Below are positions 32,656 through 46,345 of a stretch of 64,000 nt of DNA, one piece after another. Source of the DNA: Metallibacterium scheffleri (GTDB lineage Bacteria > Pseudomonadota > Gammaproteobacteria > Xanthomonadales > Rhodanobacteraceae); contig NZ_LDOS01000005.1 of assembly GCF_002077135.1 (NCBI RefSeq), positions 310,001 through 374,000 on the forward strand, read 5' to 3'. Each line of letters begins with the position of its first letter. The stretch's first letter is position 1. The translations under genes were made by a program, and so were the position numbers. The notes beneath the pieces were generated by a model. The model was not told the origin of the DNA. It searched no databases and saw only the letters and a list, made by a program, of their open reading frames with translations.

Positions 32656-33291
32656 TCACAGCGCACTGAGCAGCAGATCGACCAGATCCGGATCGAGTCG
32701 ACGCCCCGCTTCGTTCTTCATGACTTCCATCGCGTGTTCCAGGGCATGCGGTTCCTTGTACGCGCGACGGGTCCGCAGCGCATCCCAGGTGTCCGCCACG
32801 GCGAGAATGCGCGCGCGCAACGGAATACCGTGACCCACCAGGCCCGCCGGATAGCCGCGCCCGTCCCAGGCTTCATGGTGATGCCGAACTGCTTCTGCCA
32901 CGCTGTGCGCGTCCACTAGCGCCGGTATCTGCCCGACCATCGCCTGTCCGATCTCCGGGTGCCGCCGGATCACCTTCCATTCGTCAATGTCCAGCGGTCC
33001 CGGCTTGTTGACCGTGGCTTTCGGCAGCTTGAGCTTGCCGAGATCGTGGTACAGCCCAGCCAGGTGAAGGCCATGCAGCTGCGCATCGTCCAGCCGCCGC
33101 GTCGCCCGTCCGAGCTGGACCGCGATATGGGCGACGCGCGCGCCGTGGTCGAGGACTTCGTAGTCGACCAAATCCAATTCACGCGCGAGCAGAACGCAGA
33201 CGAGCCGCAAGGTCGCGCCATCGATGCGACAGGCGTCCGAGCCATGAATCTCCCGGATTGCTCGTTTCCAGTCATGACGTTCACAATTCAT
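32656..33291 (-). CDS. HD-GYP domain phosphohydrolase
   Basis: 211 residues from ATG 33291. The core matches HD-GYP: HLAGLYHDLGKLKLPKATVNKPGPL, WKVIRRHPEIGQAMVG, and AVRHHHEAWDGRGYPAGLVGHGIPLRARILAVADTWDALRTRRAYK, with the HD pair, the HHE and the GYP. Such domains usually hydrolyse cyclic di-GMP. There is no fused receiver or sensor domain, so control must come from elsewhere. Confidence 0.85.
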   Translation of the reverse strand: MNCERHDWKRAIREIHGSDACRIDGATLRLVCVLLARELDLVDYEVLDHGARVAHIAVQLGRATRRLDDAQLHGLHLAGLYHDLGKLKLPKATVNKPGPLDIDEWKVIRRHPEIGQAMVGQIPALVDAHSVAEAVRHHHEAWDGRGYPAGLVGHGIPLRARILAVADTWDALRTRRAYKEPHALEHAMEVMKNEAGRRLDPDLVDLLLSAL

Positions 33292-33392
33292 CCCCAGCCT
33301 GTCCCCGCGCGGCGCCATGCACCCCGAAGCACGTCCCATGCCATCCGAGGGCGGCGCTTCGCCTGTACCCCCATCCTGCCCGCCAAACCGGG

Positions 33393-33749
33393 TCAGCCAG
33401 ACCCCGGCGGATAGGAGATCCCGCCGCCGTAGCGATCTTCGGCCTCCGCCTCCGCACGAAGGTCTTCGACCGTCGGTTCAGGCGCGTAACCGCAGGCCAG
33501 ATGCGCGCGATACCACCCTAAGATGAAGGCCACGGCGCTGTCCTCCGAAGCCATCACGGTGTCCATGTCGATGCCGGATGCCTCGCAAATGCGCTGTAGT
33601 GGATCGACCGTGAAACTGACATGCCCGTCGGCGTCACGGGCCACCCGAAGGTCGGCAAACGCGACGCCCTCCGGGATCTTCACTTTGATGACCTGCATGC
33701 GCGGATGCTCGATCGGGTCCATGCCTGAATCATCCTCGCCTGCGCCCAT
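33393..33749 (-). CDS. Small unknown acidic protein
   Basis: 118 residues from ATG 33749, which overlaps the stop region of the recJ fragment (TGAATG); ATG 33722 (MDPIEHPRMQV...) is an alternative start giving 109 residues. VKIPEGVAFADLRVARDADGHVSFTVDPLQRICEASGID looks like a compact alpha/beta domain; the tail is acidic. No family recognised. Confidence 0.5.
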   Translation of the reverse strand: MGAGEDDSGMDPIEHPRMQVIKVKIPEGVAFADLRVARDADGHVSFTVDPLQRICEASGIDMDTVMASEDSAVAFILGWYRAHLACGYAPEPTVEDLRAEAEAEDRYGGGISYPPGSG

Positions 33750-34395
33750 TCATGCCATGACCGCCACATCGCGCACCAGCCGGTCGTACCCCGGCCCCAT
33801 CGCATAGTCACTGCGCGCCAGCTCGTACATCAGCTCGACCCGCTGGCCCGGGCGCAAACCCAGGGTGGCCGCCGACGCGGCCCCGTTGAACCACACCACC
33901 CGCACGCACGCCGGGGGCTTGAAGGTGACGTGCAGGGTCAGATGCGGACTGTCCGGCTTCATCGGCTGGCACCGCTCGATGACGGCCTGATCACAGAAGA
34001 CCGGCGACGGGAAACCCTTGCCGAACGGCTCCAGTGCTTCGACTTCCGCCAGGACCTTCCGCGGATCAAGCCCGGCGAGACTGCCGTCGTGCAGGTCCCA
34101 CGGACGCTCGACGCCGACCATGGCCGCGCCGACAGCCTCCTGCCAGGCCAGATCAAACGCCGCCACCTGCGCCAGAGGCATGCGCACGCCCGCCGCCATC
34201 GCATGCCCGCCATAGCGCAGACCGATCTCCGGGTGTTTGCCGGCGATCCGATCCAGAACCGCCTTGATGTGGACACCCTCCACCGATCGGACCGACCCGG
34301 TCATGCAGCCCTCGCCCTCTTCCGACACCGAGAGACAGATGGCCGGCACGCCATACCGCTCTACCAGCTTGCTCGCGATGAACCTAATAAGAACC
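33750..34395 (-). pseudogene. recJ: recJ 3' fragment (RecJ C-terminal domains)
   Basis: Encodes only the DHHA1 and C-terminal OB parts of the single-strand exonuclease: IASKLVERYGVPAICLS...GSVRSVEGVHIKAVLDRI...LRYGGHAMAAGVRMPL, then FGKGFPSPVFC and the OB-like end. RecJ is normally about 570 residues and its catalytic DHH motifs are missing. Homology stops at about 34385-34395; the frame continues to 34454 into unrelated sequence. The cut probably marks an insertion or deletion junction. Confidence 0.75.
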
Positions 34396-34638
34396 CGTTC
34401 GTACTTCGAGTGTCGTAAAACGAGCCTCAGTGGCGAAATCATGGGGTGTGGCATGCTTTCATCTCGACTTTCGAAGCATGCTAGCGGGCGACAGCCACTC
34501 CGGAAAGTGGACGCGATTTGCCGGCTCTACCTCGCCGGACTCGGCCTGACGGGAGCGCGCTGCGCCCCATGTCTGGGGACGCCACCTCGGTACTTCTGAG
34601 ATTCACTCAATGTCGGCCCCGTGCCCCAGTAGGCGGAA

Positions 34639-35793
34639 TTACGCGTACTGGTCGACGATGAATTTCGCCCGCGCGTACAACTCATCAAAGGTAAGCACGT
34701 CTGGGTGGTGGGTGTGGCGCCGAAACAACTCGAAAGCGCGGAACTTCTCCTCATTCACCCCGTGCTCGCCCACGAACTCATCCAGTCGGCCGATAACCAG
34801 AAAGGAAGTGGGTGCGTAGTTGAAGGCTTTTTCACCGGTGGGTTCGCCCAGCGGATTCTTGCCGACCAGCTTGGTGCGGATAGTGTCGGCCGCCAGCGCC
34901 ACCGATGTCTGCACTTGCGCCACGCCCCCGGCCAGCTCGACCGAGGGCGCCCAGCACCCCGGACGGTAAGGGCGCGCTCCGAGCAGCGCTGTGCGATGGG
35001 TCTTGATCTCGACAAAGCACAAGCTCGAGATCACGCCGCGCGTTTTGAGCAAGGCGTCGGCGCGCTTGCCCGGTCCGGCCACCGAGTGACCGTGGACCAC
35101 CTGCTCAAGCTTCTTATCGTCCAGTCCCGACAGCGGCAGGTAGGTCAACCCGTAGCCGAAGATCCACGGGTTCTTCTCGAAGAAGCGCTGCCAGACGGCC
35201 TCGTCGGTCAACTCATACTTTGCCTTGACCTGATCGAAGCAGTCCGGCTCTTCCAGCAAGCGCCGGAACCGATCAAGCTCGCGCTTCCGGTAACCCACCG
35301 CGATCAAATCTTCCTTTGTCACCGCAGAGCGCACGATCTCGGCGAACAGCGCCTGGTTGTCTTGAACCATTGCCTGCGCCTGGGCGTTGGACAAAACCAC
35401 GCGACGCAGGGCCTCGTCCGTTATCTTCAGCGGCGCGCCACTGGAAAGCGGCATTGCCTGAATATGGTTCAGGAATTCAACGAGCTGCCCAATCTCGTCG
35501 CCGACAAACGAGAAGCTGGCGTTGTGCGGCTTTTCGGTGGCGACGGTGTAGCCCTGGAACGTGAGTACGAAAATGCCGCGGTCGTCTTCGAAGAACTTGG
35601 CCGTGATGCAGGTCTTCGCATCCTCGTGGTGGCGCAGCACCAATTCGCCCTTGATCTGCGCGAAGGCATACGTCTCGGGCTGCTCCAGTGCCTTGGTCGC
35701 TATGCGTACGCGCCGGTTCGAGTTGCCGAAGGCCTTTAAACTCGGGCTGACGTAGGTCTTGCCCGGCTTGGGGTCTTGGTAGCTGTCCTCCAT
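34639..35793 (-). CDS. sduA: Shedu anti-phage nuclease (DUF4263)
   Basis: 384 residues from ATG 35793 (GGAGAG upstream). The C-terminal half is the DUF4263 PD-(D/E)XK nuclease: WQRFFEKNPWIFGYGL, RADALLKTRG (D246) and CFVEIKT (E262, K264), then SVELAGGVAQVQTS and NYAPTSFLVIGRLDEF. This is the single-gene Shedu defence system, which nicks DNA of invading phage. The N-terminal half is the variable sensing region. It starts inside the tail of the upstream fragment described next. Confidence 0.85.
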   Translation of the reverse strand: MEDSYQDPKPGKTYVSPSLKAFGNSNRRVRIATKALEQPETYAFAQIKGELVLRHHEDAKTCITAKFFEDDRGIFVLTFQGYTVATEKPHNASFSFVGDEIGQLVEFLNHIQAMPLSSGAPLKITDEALRRVVLSNAQAQAMVQDNQALFAEIVRSAVTKEDLIAVGYRKRELDRFRRLLEEPDCFDQVKAKYELTDEAVWQRFFEKNPWIFGYGLTYLPLSGLDDKKLEQVVHGHSVAGPGKRADALLKTRGVISSLCFVEIKTHRTALLGARPYRPGCWAPSVELAGGVAQVQTSVALAADTIRTKLVGKNPLGEPTGEKAFNYAPTSFLVIGRLDEFVGEHGVNEEKFRAFELFRRHTHHPDVLTFDELYARAKFIVDQYA

Positions 35794-36191
35794 CGGGCTC
35801 TCCGGCGCGGTCGACGCGATGCCGCGCACTCGCGCCTTAGCCTACCCTCTCTGTAAGTCCGAGCAAACTTTCCGATTGTCTTCTTGGCGTCTGCCGCGCG
35901 AAACGGTTTTACTTCGGCGGCCTTGGAATACTTCACCTGGACGACCACCACGCGACGAGCTTGAGTGATGGCTGGTCGCCGGCCAAAGTACAACACCGCG
36001 TCGGCGATCTCGTTTCCTTCCGCCGAGACGCCTGCCTGATCCTCGTGGGCAAACCCCTCAATCGCGATGCCGACGAGATCGTCCTTAGGTAACAGCAGCC
36101 CAAGGCACTTTCGCGCTACCCACGCCTCATGGAATTCGTGGCCGTCACGAGATGCCCGGACGCTGTCGAACGTCTTGCGTACTCTTGCCAT
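35736..36191 (-). pseudogene. 5' fragment of a large nuclease-type defence gene
   Basis: From ATG 36191: MARVRKTFDSVRASRDGHEFHEAWVARKCL..., with GNEIADAVLYFG...RVVVVQVKYSKA, a PD-(D/E)XK (Mrr/Cap4-like) nuclease core (D...QVK), and FRAADAKKTIGKFARTYR. In my recollection such N-termini belong to very large ATP-binding defence proteins of the STAND/Avs kind. After about 35860 the frame turns into Arg/Ala/Ser-rich sequence typical of an unselected frame, and Shedu begins within it. So the gene seems cut by a deletion and joined to sduA. Confidence 0.55.
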
Positions 36192-36787
36192 CGCTGTCCC
36201 GCCGGAGTTCTCCCACAAGGATACCGGGATGCTGCAAGTACTGGCGCAAATGGCCGGGGGAGCGCTGCTCGTGCCCAATGACGAAAGGCCCCGTAATGGG
36301 GCCCTCCGAACGTCGGCGCTTGATGAGTGGTGACTCGGCGCTCCCGCGGGAGACGCGTTGGCCTGGACGATGGCGAAAGAATAGCCACGGCTGCGCTGGG
36401 TGGTCAGTAATCCAACACCGGATTTGCAGGTAAGAAATTTCCGACGTCGTTGAGGGATAGTGCCTCACTTTGAAATTTTGGTGCTACTGAAAACCGGATG
36501 GCGTCGGGGGGATCATAGGCCGCCTGTCTGTTTCTGAAAATGGCCACCCCTACCGTGTTCGGCGCGTAAGTTGCCCATGTGGCCGCTTCTTGAGCTACCG
36601 CGCAACAGTCCAAAGGTCACCAGACACCCGGGATCAAGCGCCACGAGCGCAGACAGTAAGCCCGATAGCTCTCACCACGATACCGGTCTCCGAAAACTGT
36701 TCGCCGTCGGGTGCTACTCAGTCAAGATCTCTGAACGCTGCATCGCTCCCATCCCTCGCCTACACTGGCCCCAGAGCGAAGGGGCAT
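36192..36787. other. Intergenic region, no gene seen
   Basis: Nearly 600 bases between the leftward fragment and the rightward restriction-modification gene. It holds a short inverted repeat near 36285-36310 (GGCCCCGTAATGGGGCC) that could end transcription, and is less GC-rich around 36460-36500. No coding or RNA gene is supported. Confidence 0.4.
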
Positions 36788-40333
<3,546 letters not shown>

Positions 40334-40637
40334 GTGGCGAATTCCAAACGCTTAGCCGGTGTGCTCTGTCCCTGAGACTTTATTGTTGCGGATTCTCGCA
40401 GGACCTGACCGCCACGCTGGCTATATTGTTGGCCTGAACAGCTGGCCAGCGAAGGCCGCGCAGCCGTGTCAGACTTAACCGCGTGCAACTGACAGCGAAC
40501 CGAACAGAACAAAGGAGACGTTGCAACTGGCGGGGCCGAGAGGCACCGTGCGGCCCAAAGCAGACATAGCAAAATGGTGGCAGGAGCAGTCCGTGCGCTC
40601 ACCATATGCCTAGCCGCGAGGGCTCAGTCCCGGAGCA
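40334..40637. other. Intergenic region, no gene seen
   Basis: 304 bases between convergent genes. Slightly less GC-rich, with no clear terminator hairpin and no convincing reading frame. Confidence 0.4.
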
Positions 40638-42437
40638 TCACTCTGCTACAGAGTTATAGTTAAACCGATATCTGCGCAGTACATCCGTTGGAACATACTC
40701 GTCACCCAAACCATTTCGTCGACCACGTTCGGCAATGAGGTGCAGGTTCTTCCTCGCCCGCGAAGCGATCACGTATAGGAGGCGCTTTGCGCTGTTGCTT
40801 CCATCAGTATCCGCAAAATGCGGGACCATGCCTTCCAGCAGCGCATAGGCAATGACCGTATCGTACTCATCCCCTTTGATGCCGTGGATGGTTGATAGGG
40901 TGATTCCGGAGCGGTCACGGAAAACACGCCGGAACGCAGCGATCTCCCGGATGAACTGCGTGCCTTCCTTTCTAAGCCGTTCGATCCGGGCGGTAGAGCT
41001 CTCGAAGAACGAAACGTACTGATCTTGAAGTGCTGGAAAGGCAGTGAAATCGACGCCGAGTGCGGAAAACAGAGTTCCAAAGTACAGTTCTACGTACTTC
41101 AATCCATCGGTCTCGGCCAAGCAAATGTTGTTGGCTTCCCTCAGAAGTCGCTTGGGCGTCATCTCTGCCCTCGACACCCCGGCAGCATCCAGTTCAATGA
41201 GGACTTCCTTGGCCCAGCGCAGCCTGCGGACATACAACTCGGGCGATGCGCTGGTCAGTGCGATGCGAGCGAGCTTGTACCAGAAATTGTCGGGGTCTCG
41301 GGCGAAAGGCACCATCCCTGGGCCGTCGAACTCGTACTCAGGCAGTCGGTTCACCAGTCGCCGGGTCATGCCTGCCAGGTGCACCCACTGCGGCGCGAGA
41401 ATGCATATCTCTGAAGGCTCGATCCCCAGTGTGTCGATGTTGTAGCGGATCAGCGCCACTAGTTGGTCTTCCAGGTCATCCTTACTGGTCGTCGCGTTGT
41501 AGGTGATGATGCTGGGGTATGCCTTGTGCTTGGACGCGGCCTCTATCGATGAACCGTAGAGGCCGTAATGGCCGAAGTAGTTGATGATGCGTTCCGAGGA
41601 TCGGTAATTGTAGGTGAGCTCGGCTTCCTTGAAGGCGACACCCGACAGCGCAGCGAATTCCTTGGGGGTGATCGCGAACCCTCCAAGCGACTGGAAGATG
41701 GCCTGGTTGGGATCGCCGACAACGAACGCCCTGGTCTGTCCTGCGCCTGCAGCCAGAATCTTGGAGACGATCGAGTACTGGATTTCCTTGGTGTCCTGAT
41801 ACTCGTCGATGAGGATCAAGGGGAAGATGCCGGACAGGAGCTTCGCGATCGACGGGTTCTCCGAGATCAGCTCGTAGGCGTAGTAGAGCATGAGCTCGAA
41901 GTCGATCTTCCGGTCCTTCGAGAGCGCACGGAAATAGCCCTCGAGAATCTCATCGATGGCGCCGTGCTTGCGCGAATCGCGGCAGGTCAGCGTGTACCCA
42001 TCCTTGGTGAAGTAGAAGCCGCAGTCCCAATAGGTCACCTTGGGCGAGCGATAGGGCGCGCACAGATCGGTCAGTAGCTTCTCGGAGTCGTTGGTGCTGG
42101 CCACCGAGAATCCGTGCTTCAACTTGTCGTGATAGATCCCATAGGGTCGCAGTATCCATTCCAGGCAGAAGGAGTGGATCGTGCCAATCCAGAGGCGGGA
42201 CGCATCGACACCCAGTCGCTCGATGCGTCCCTTGATTTCGTCCGCCGCCCGGTGCGTATAAGTGATGGCCACGAGGCATTGCCGCGGCGACTCCAACTTC
42301 GACAGTTCTTCGGCAATCTTGAATGTCAGTGTCCTAGTCTTCCCGCTGCCGGGGCACGCGACCAAGAAGACGCTGCCGGCCTCGCGGATGGCCTCCTTTT
42401 GCGGCTCATTCAGATCGTGGTTGACCCAAACTGTCAC
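40638..42437 (-). CDS. gajB: UvrD/Rep-like helicase, Gabija GajB
   Basis: 599 residues from GTG 42437, one base after the gajA stop. Superfamily-1 helicase motifs: ACPGSGKT (27-34), AITYTHRAADEI, LILIDEYQDT, GDPNQAIFQ, YNYRSSERI, STIHGIKGDEYDTVIAY. In Gabija, GajB senses DNA ends or nucleotides and works with the GajA nuclease. Its size (about 500-600 residues) and its place right after gajA fit that system. Confidence 0.85.
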   Translation of the reverse strand: MTVWVNHDLNEPQKEAIREAGSVFLVACPGSGKTRTLTFKIAEELSKLESPRQCLVAITYTHRAADEIKGRIERLGVDASRLWIGTIHSFCLEWILRPYGIYHDKLKHGFSVASTNDSEKLLTDLCAPYRSPKVTYWDCGFYFTKDGYTLTCRDSRKHGAIDEILEGYFRALSKDRKIDFELMLYYAYELISENPSIAKLLSGIFPLILIDEYQDTKEIQYSIVSKILAAGAGQTRAFVVGDPNQAIFQSLGGFAITPKEFAALSGVAFKEAELTYNYRSSERIINYFGHYGLYGSSIEAASKHKAYPSIITYNATTSKDDLEDQLVALIRYNIDTLGIEPSEICILAPQWVHLAGMTRRLVNRLPEYEFDGPGMVPFARDPDNFWYKLARIALTSASPELYVRRLRWAKEVLIELDAAGVSRAEMTPKRLLREANNICLAETDGLKYVELYFGTLFSALGVDFTAFPALQDQYVSFFESSTARIERLRKEGTQFIREIAAFRRVFRDRSGITLSTIHGIKGDEYDTVIAYALLEGMVPHFADTDGSNSAKRLLYVIASRARKNLHLIAERGRRNGLGDEYVPTDVLRRYRFNYNSVAE

Positions 42438-42438
42438 G

Positions 42439-44577
42439 TTAGCCGACCTTGTTGAGAATCCGATTGATCGGATCGGAGGTGAAGGTCACCAGCATCAGTG
42501 CCTTGATTGCGGCCAGGTCCATTTCCCCTGACCTGAACATCGCCAGGGCATCGCGGGCGTCTTGGATGACATCCGGCGTCGACATGCCTGATGTCTCGAT
42601 GCATGCCAGGCGGAAGCTAAGAATGTGGAACCAGACGTCCGTCGACAGGGCGGGGCGCAGTAAATGGATCGCTTCCACGATGTAGTCAGGGATGATGACC
42701 TCGTGATCGATCTGGTTGCCGAGCGCGATGGCGAACCACCCTTTCCCTTCGTAGTTCGCCATCAGCAATGCACGCTTGCCAAAAACGGCGATATCCTTGG
42801 ACTCTAGCTCGGTCTTGGCTTTCGCTATCGTTGCCGGATCCTTATAGACGCCGGCAATCGTTCCAATGACCCGTTCGGCGTTGCCGGCGTCAACGAAATC
42901 GACTTCGAAGGTGTGGGGAGCATAGAAGCACTCGACCCATGGGTTGCCATGGGAGAAGGCGTCCAATGCCGCTTTTCGTGCGAGGCCCTTGGTCTGCGCG
43001 CTGGCGCACCTGGACTTGAACTTGGAGAGCGCGGCGTCGTCGGCCGGTGCAGGCGTGGTATCGAAGAAGGTCGCGTCCGAATCGGTGACGATCGCGCATC
43101 GCTTCTTGATTCGATCATCGTGGAAAAGCACGGCGACGTTCTGAAATCCCGTACTGCGGATGTTGATCAAACTGATGCCCAGCTCGTCAAGCGTGATGCC
43201 AAGCACCTTCTTGACCAATATGGGGATGAGGATCTCCTCGGCGTCACCCTCCACCAGCATGACGCTTTTGGCGAAAAGCAGATTGCTGCGAACCGCGTCC
43301 AGGTAGCGCTGGATATTGCCTATGTCTACGGGATCAAGGCCGGTAGTTGGCTGGTAGGTCTCGCACCCCTTGCCAACCCTGCTGAGGATGTTCATGTTCT
43401 CGACGTTGCTGGCTTCGGAGATATGGGTGGAATGGGTCGAATAGATGATCTGGGTATCGGCGAAGTTCAGGCGATCGAACAGGGTTTTCTGGATATGGGT
43501 GTGGATGTGGGCCTCCGGCTCCTCGATCAGCAGGAAGTTGGCGAATGACTGGTTGGCTTTTTGATACTTGAACTCGAGCAGCTTCAATGTCAGGTAGATC
43601 AGATTCGCACCACCGAGGCTGAGCTCGTGAACCGCGCCCTCATAGCCGTTTCCCGTCTCGCCCACGAACAGCTTGAGCGACTGAAAGAGTTTGTCGGCCT
43701 CGTCGGAGAGGTCGGATCGGATCGACAGCGACGAAGGCGAATAGGACTCGCCCGCTGCTTCTTTGATAGTGCCAACGATGTCCGAGCGTACCGTCTGGAC
43801 GTCGTCGAGTCTTTCGATGGCGTCGTTCAGTTCCCTGACCTTCTCAGTTATGGGCAGGAATGTGACGGGATCGATCTCGCCGCTCTTGCGCTTGAGCAGG
43901 TTGAGCAGCGGATTGGTTCGATTGTTCTGGAACTCGGCGATGACGTCCCTGAGTGCCTGCACGAAGGTGAAGGAGATCTCTTTCGAGACCGACAACATGA
44001 CGGAGACACGCGACCCGACCGCGGGGTGGTCAAGTTCCTTGCCGAACTTGGCGCTCTTGAAGTCGCCGACGATCTCGGCATAGGTGACAGGGTCGTTGAA
44101 GTCCGCCTCGCTTCTCCCGGTGAAGATGGTCTCGTAGTCCTCGATTGAAATCCCGGAAAGGATGGCGGCCATCCCGTCGCGGTCCCCTTCGGTCAGCTCC
44201 GACAGGCGAAGCCGGACATCGACTTTCGGCCGGAAGATAAGGTTGTATGTGGCCTTGGAGACGGCGCCGGCGCCGATGCTGCCGGTGCCATGCAGAAAGA
44301 GCGACTGAATGGCCTCGTCTTGCGAGACCTCCTGGAACTCGATGCTGATGATGATCCAGTGGCCCTGCCATTGCTCAAGGCCTCGATGGAAGTCCTTCTC
44401 GTCGAGCCGATGCGCTGAGCGCAGAAGGTTGTCGTCCAGCAGAAGTCGGATCGCCCGAAACAGATTGGTTTTCCCAGAGCCGTTCTCGCCGATGATGGTG
44501 TTAATACCCTTGTTGAAGATCAGCTTCGCATTGGCGAAATTGCGATAGTTGACGAGGCTGATCTTTGAAATATGCAT
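42439..44577 (-). CDS. gajA: OLD-family ATPase-nuclease, Gabija GajA
   Basis: 712 residues from ATG 44577. N-terminal SMC-like ATPase: GENGSGKT (30-37), the signature-like VHELSLGGANLIYL, LLIEEPEAHIHTH and IIYSTHSTHIS. C-terminal Toprim nuclease: VMLVEGDAEEILIPIL and AIVTDSDATFF. This class 2 OLD layout with a UvrD-like gene next door is the Gabija anti-phage system. An upstream promoter region separates it from the divergent H-NS remnant. Confidence 0.88.
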   Translation of the reverse strand: MHISKISLVNYRNFANAKLIFNKGINTIIGENGSGKTNLFRAIRLLLDDNLLRSAHRLDEKDFHRGLEQWQGHWIIISIEFQEVSQDEAIQSLFLHGTGSIGAGAVSKATYNLIFRPKVDVRLRLSELTEGDRDGMAAILSGISIEDYETIFTGRSEADFNDPVTYAEIVGDFKSAKFGKELDHPAVGSRVSVMLSVSKEISFTFVQALRDVIAEFQNNRTNPLLNLLKRKSGEIDPVTFLPITEKVRELNDAIERLDDVQTVRSDIVGTIKEAAGESYSPSSLSIRSDLSDEADKLFQSLKLFVGETGNGYEGAVHELSLGGANLIYLTLKLLEFKYQKANQSFANFLLIEEPEAHIHTHIQKTLFDRLNFADTQIIYSTHSTHISEASNVENMNILSRVGKGCETYQPTTGLDPVDIGNIQRYLDAVRSNLLFAKSVMLVEGDAEEILIPILVKKVLGITLDELGISLINIRSTGFQNVAVLFHDDRIKKRCAIVTDSDATFFDTTPAPADDAALSKFKSRCASAQTKGLARKAALDAFSHGNPWVECFYAPHTFEVDFVDAGNAERVIGTIAGVYKDPATIAKAKTELESKDIAVFGKRALLMANYEGKGWFAIALGNQIDHEVIIPDYIVEAIHLLRPALSTDVWFHILSFRLACIETSGMSTPDVIQDARDALAMFRSGEMDLAAIKALMLVTFTSDPINRILNKVG

Positions 44578-44865
44578 GATCCGTTCTCTAGTCTATCGAA
44601 GTTTCGTGGCGTCTCGGGCGGACAGGCGCCATCCAAGCCTAAAGGTTACGCCTGGCGGCGACTTTACCTGATGGCACGCATTGATGAGCGAATCAGAAAT
44701 GCGTGCTATCCGCTTAGGGCCGAGGCGCGACAGTCACAGCCTTCAACCCGTAGCAAGGAGCGACCACGCACGCTGGCGTCATGGCGAGCTGAGTGGCACA
44801 GTGCGACCCTACAGGGTCAGTATTCCCCGCTGGAATTCATCGAACACAAAACTCAAGGAACTCAC

Positions 44866-45051
44866 ATGGCACTGGATCTGAAGGGCTTCAACCACGTCCA
44901 GCTGCACGAGCTGATTGCAAAGGCCAGGCAGCGCGAGGTTGATCTGCGCAAGGAAAAGCTCGATGACCTTCGCGAGCGCATTGCGGCACTTCTCACGAAG
45001 GATGGCCTCACCCACGCCGACGTGTTTCCTAAGAGATCGTTAACAAATTAG
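44866..45051 (+). pseudogene. H-NS family gene, 3'-truncated by an IS
   Basis: From ATG 44866: MALDLKGFNHVQLHELIAKA... ERIAALLTKDGLTHADVF, the N-terminal oligomerisation helix of an H-NS-like silencer. After DVF the frame reads PKRSLTN and stops at 45049-45051, 11 bases before the transposase gene. The C-terminal DNA-binding domain is lost and was not found beyond the IS. The remnant could still oligomerise with intact H-NS (inference). Confidence 0.65.
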
Positions 45052-45061
45052 GTATGCACTT

Positions 45062-46240
45062 CTATGCAGGCTTGATGGTGTAGTTCCAGTCGCCGTGGAA
45101 GGCGTTGCGGTCGATGGGAATGGCGGCGAAGTCGGCGTCCGAGACACCCACCCCCTTGGGATAGAGGCCGGCGTCGAGTTCGGCGTGCACGGTCAAGCCG
45201 CTGCGCGTGCGGGTGTTGGCGATCAGATTCACGATGACCTCATGGCTGATCAAGGGGCGGCCGCGCCAGTTCATGGTGATGAACGAGAACAGGCGGTGCT
45301 CAATCTTGTTCCACTTGCTGGTGCCTGGCGGGAAGTGGCAGACGTGGATGGTCAACCCCGTCTCCTGCGCGAGGCGACTCAACTCCAGCTTCCACAGGCG
45401 CACCCGATGCCCGTTGCTGCCGCCCCCATCGGCGGTAATGGTCAGTTGCCGGGCCTCGGGGTAAAGCGGGCAGCCCATGGCAAACCACCAACGCCGGATC
45501 GTCTGCACCGCAAACGCCGAGGTGTCGTGATCGGTGCCCACGCTCACCCAACCCGCGTCCGCCCCGATGTCATACACCCCGTAGGGATTGGCGCGCCCCA
45601 GGTCGGGATCCACAAAGTCGTGCACCTTGACCTGTACCGGTTCGCCGCTGGGGTGCCACTCGCGCCCGTTGTTTTTGTACGGCCCCACCAACTCCTTCTT
45701 CTTCGTGTCCACCGAGATCGCCGGTTGCCCCGCCTCCAGGGCTGCACTCACCGTGGCATTGATGAACTCGAACTGGGCGTTGCGATCCGGGCTCTGATGC
45801 CCCTCAATGACCTTGGCGTTGCCTTGCAAGCTGTAGCCCTGGGCCTTGAGCAGCCGCCCTACCACGACGTGGCTCACCACGTGGCCGCGCGCCTGGAGTT
45901 CATCGGCCAGCACCCGCAAACTCTTGCAACTCCATAGCAAGGGAGATTGCGGATCGCCGCGCGTCGCCGGGCAGACCAGGTCGAGTAACTCGGGCACCAG
46001 CGTGCTGTCCTTCTCGGCAAGCCTTTTGCGCCCTGCGCCAGGAGCTCGCACCCGAGCCCCTGCGTTTCCATCTCCCGGGGCCGCATCCCCGCGCGTAGCA
46101 AGCGCCCCAACCTCCTGCAGCCCGGAGAGCACCGTACGACGCGAGACCCCCGTCGCCGCCGCGACATGGGAGATGCCGCCGCGCCCCAGCACCAGCGCCT
46201 CGACGCCCACAAACAGTCGGCGCTGGCGCTCATCAAGCAC
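45062..46240 (-). mobile_element. ISAzo13-family transposase
   Basis: 392 residues from GTG 46240; the frame stays open about 80 bases further upstream (...STIKRRWEVLRGV) without a usual start codon, so the annotated N-terminus may be short. DDE-type: SVDTKKKELVGPYKNNGREW, DIGADAGWVSVGTDHDTSAFAVQTIRRWW, TADGGGSNGHRVRLWK, FPPGTSKWNKIEHRLFS are characteristic of ISAzo13. It lies against the broken H-NS gene. I could not match its terminal inverted repeats by eye. Confidence 0.85.
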
Positions 46241-46345
46241 TCCGCGCAGAACCTCCCATCGCCGCTTGATCGTGGATTTGCGTGCGCCGGAGCATCGTGA
46301 TCGCTGAACCGAGGCGATGAATCACACCTTCGCGTTTTGCGGTGA

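Noticed and set aside
36590-36787. Upstream TTG start for the restriction-modification gene
   Set aside because: The extra 66 residues look unselected, while ATG 36788 has a good ribosome binding site.
45030-46330. Terminal inverted repeats and target duplication of the ISAzo13-like element
   Set aside because: No convincing matching ends could be found by eye on the two sides.
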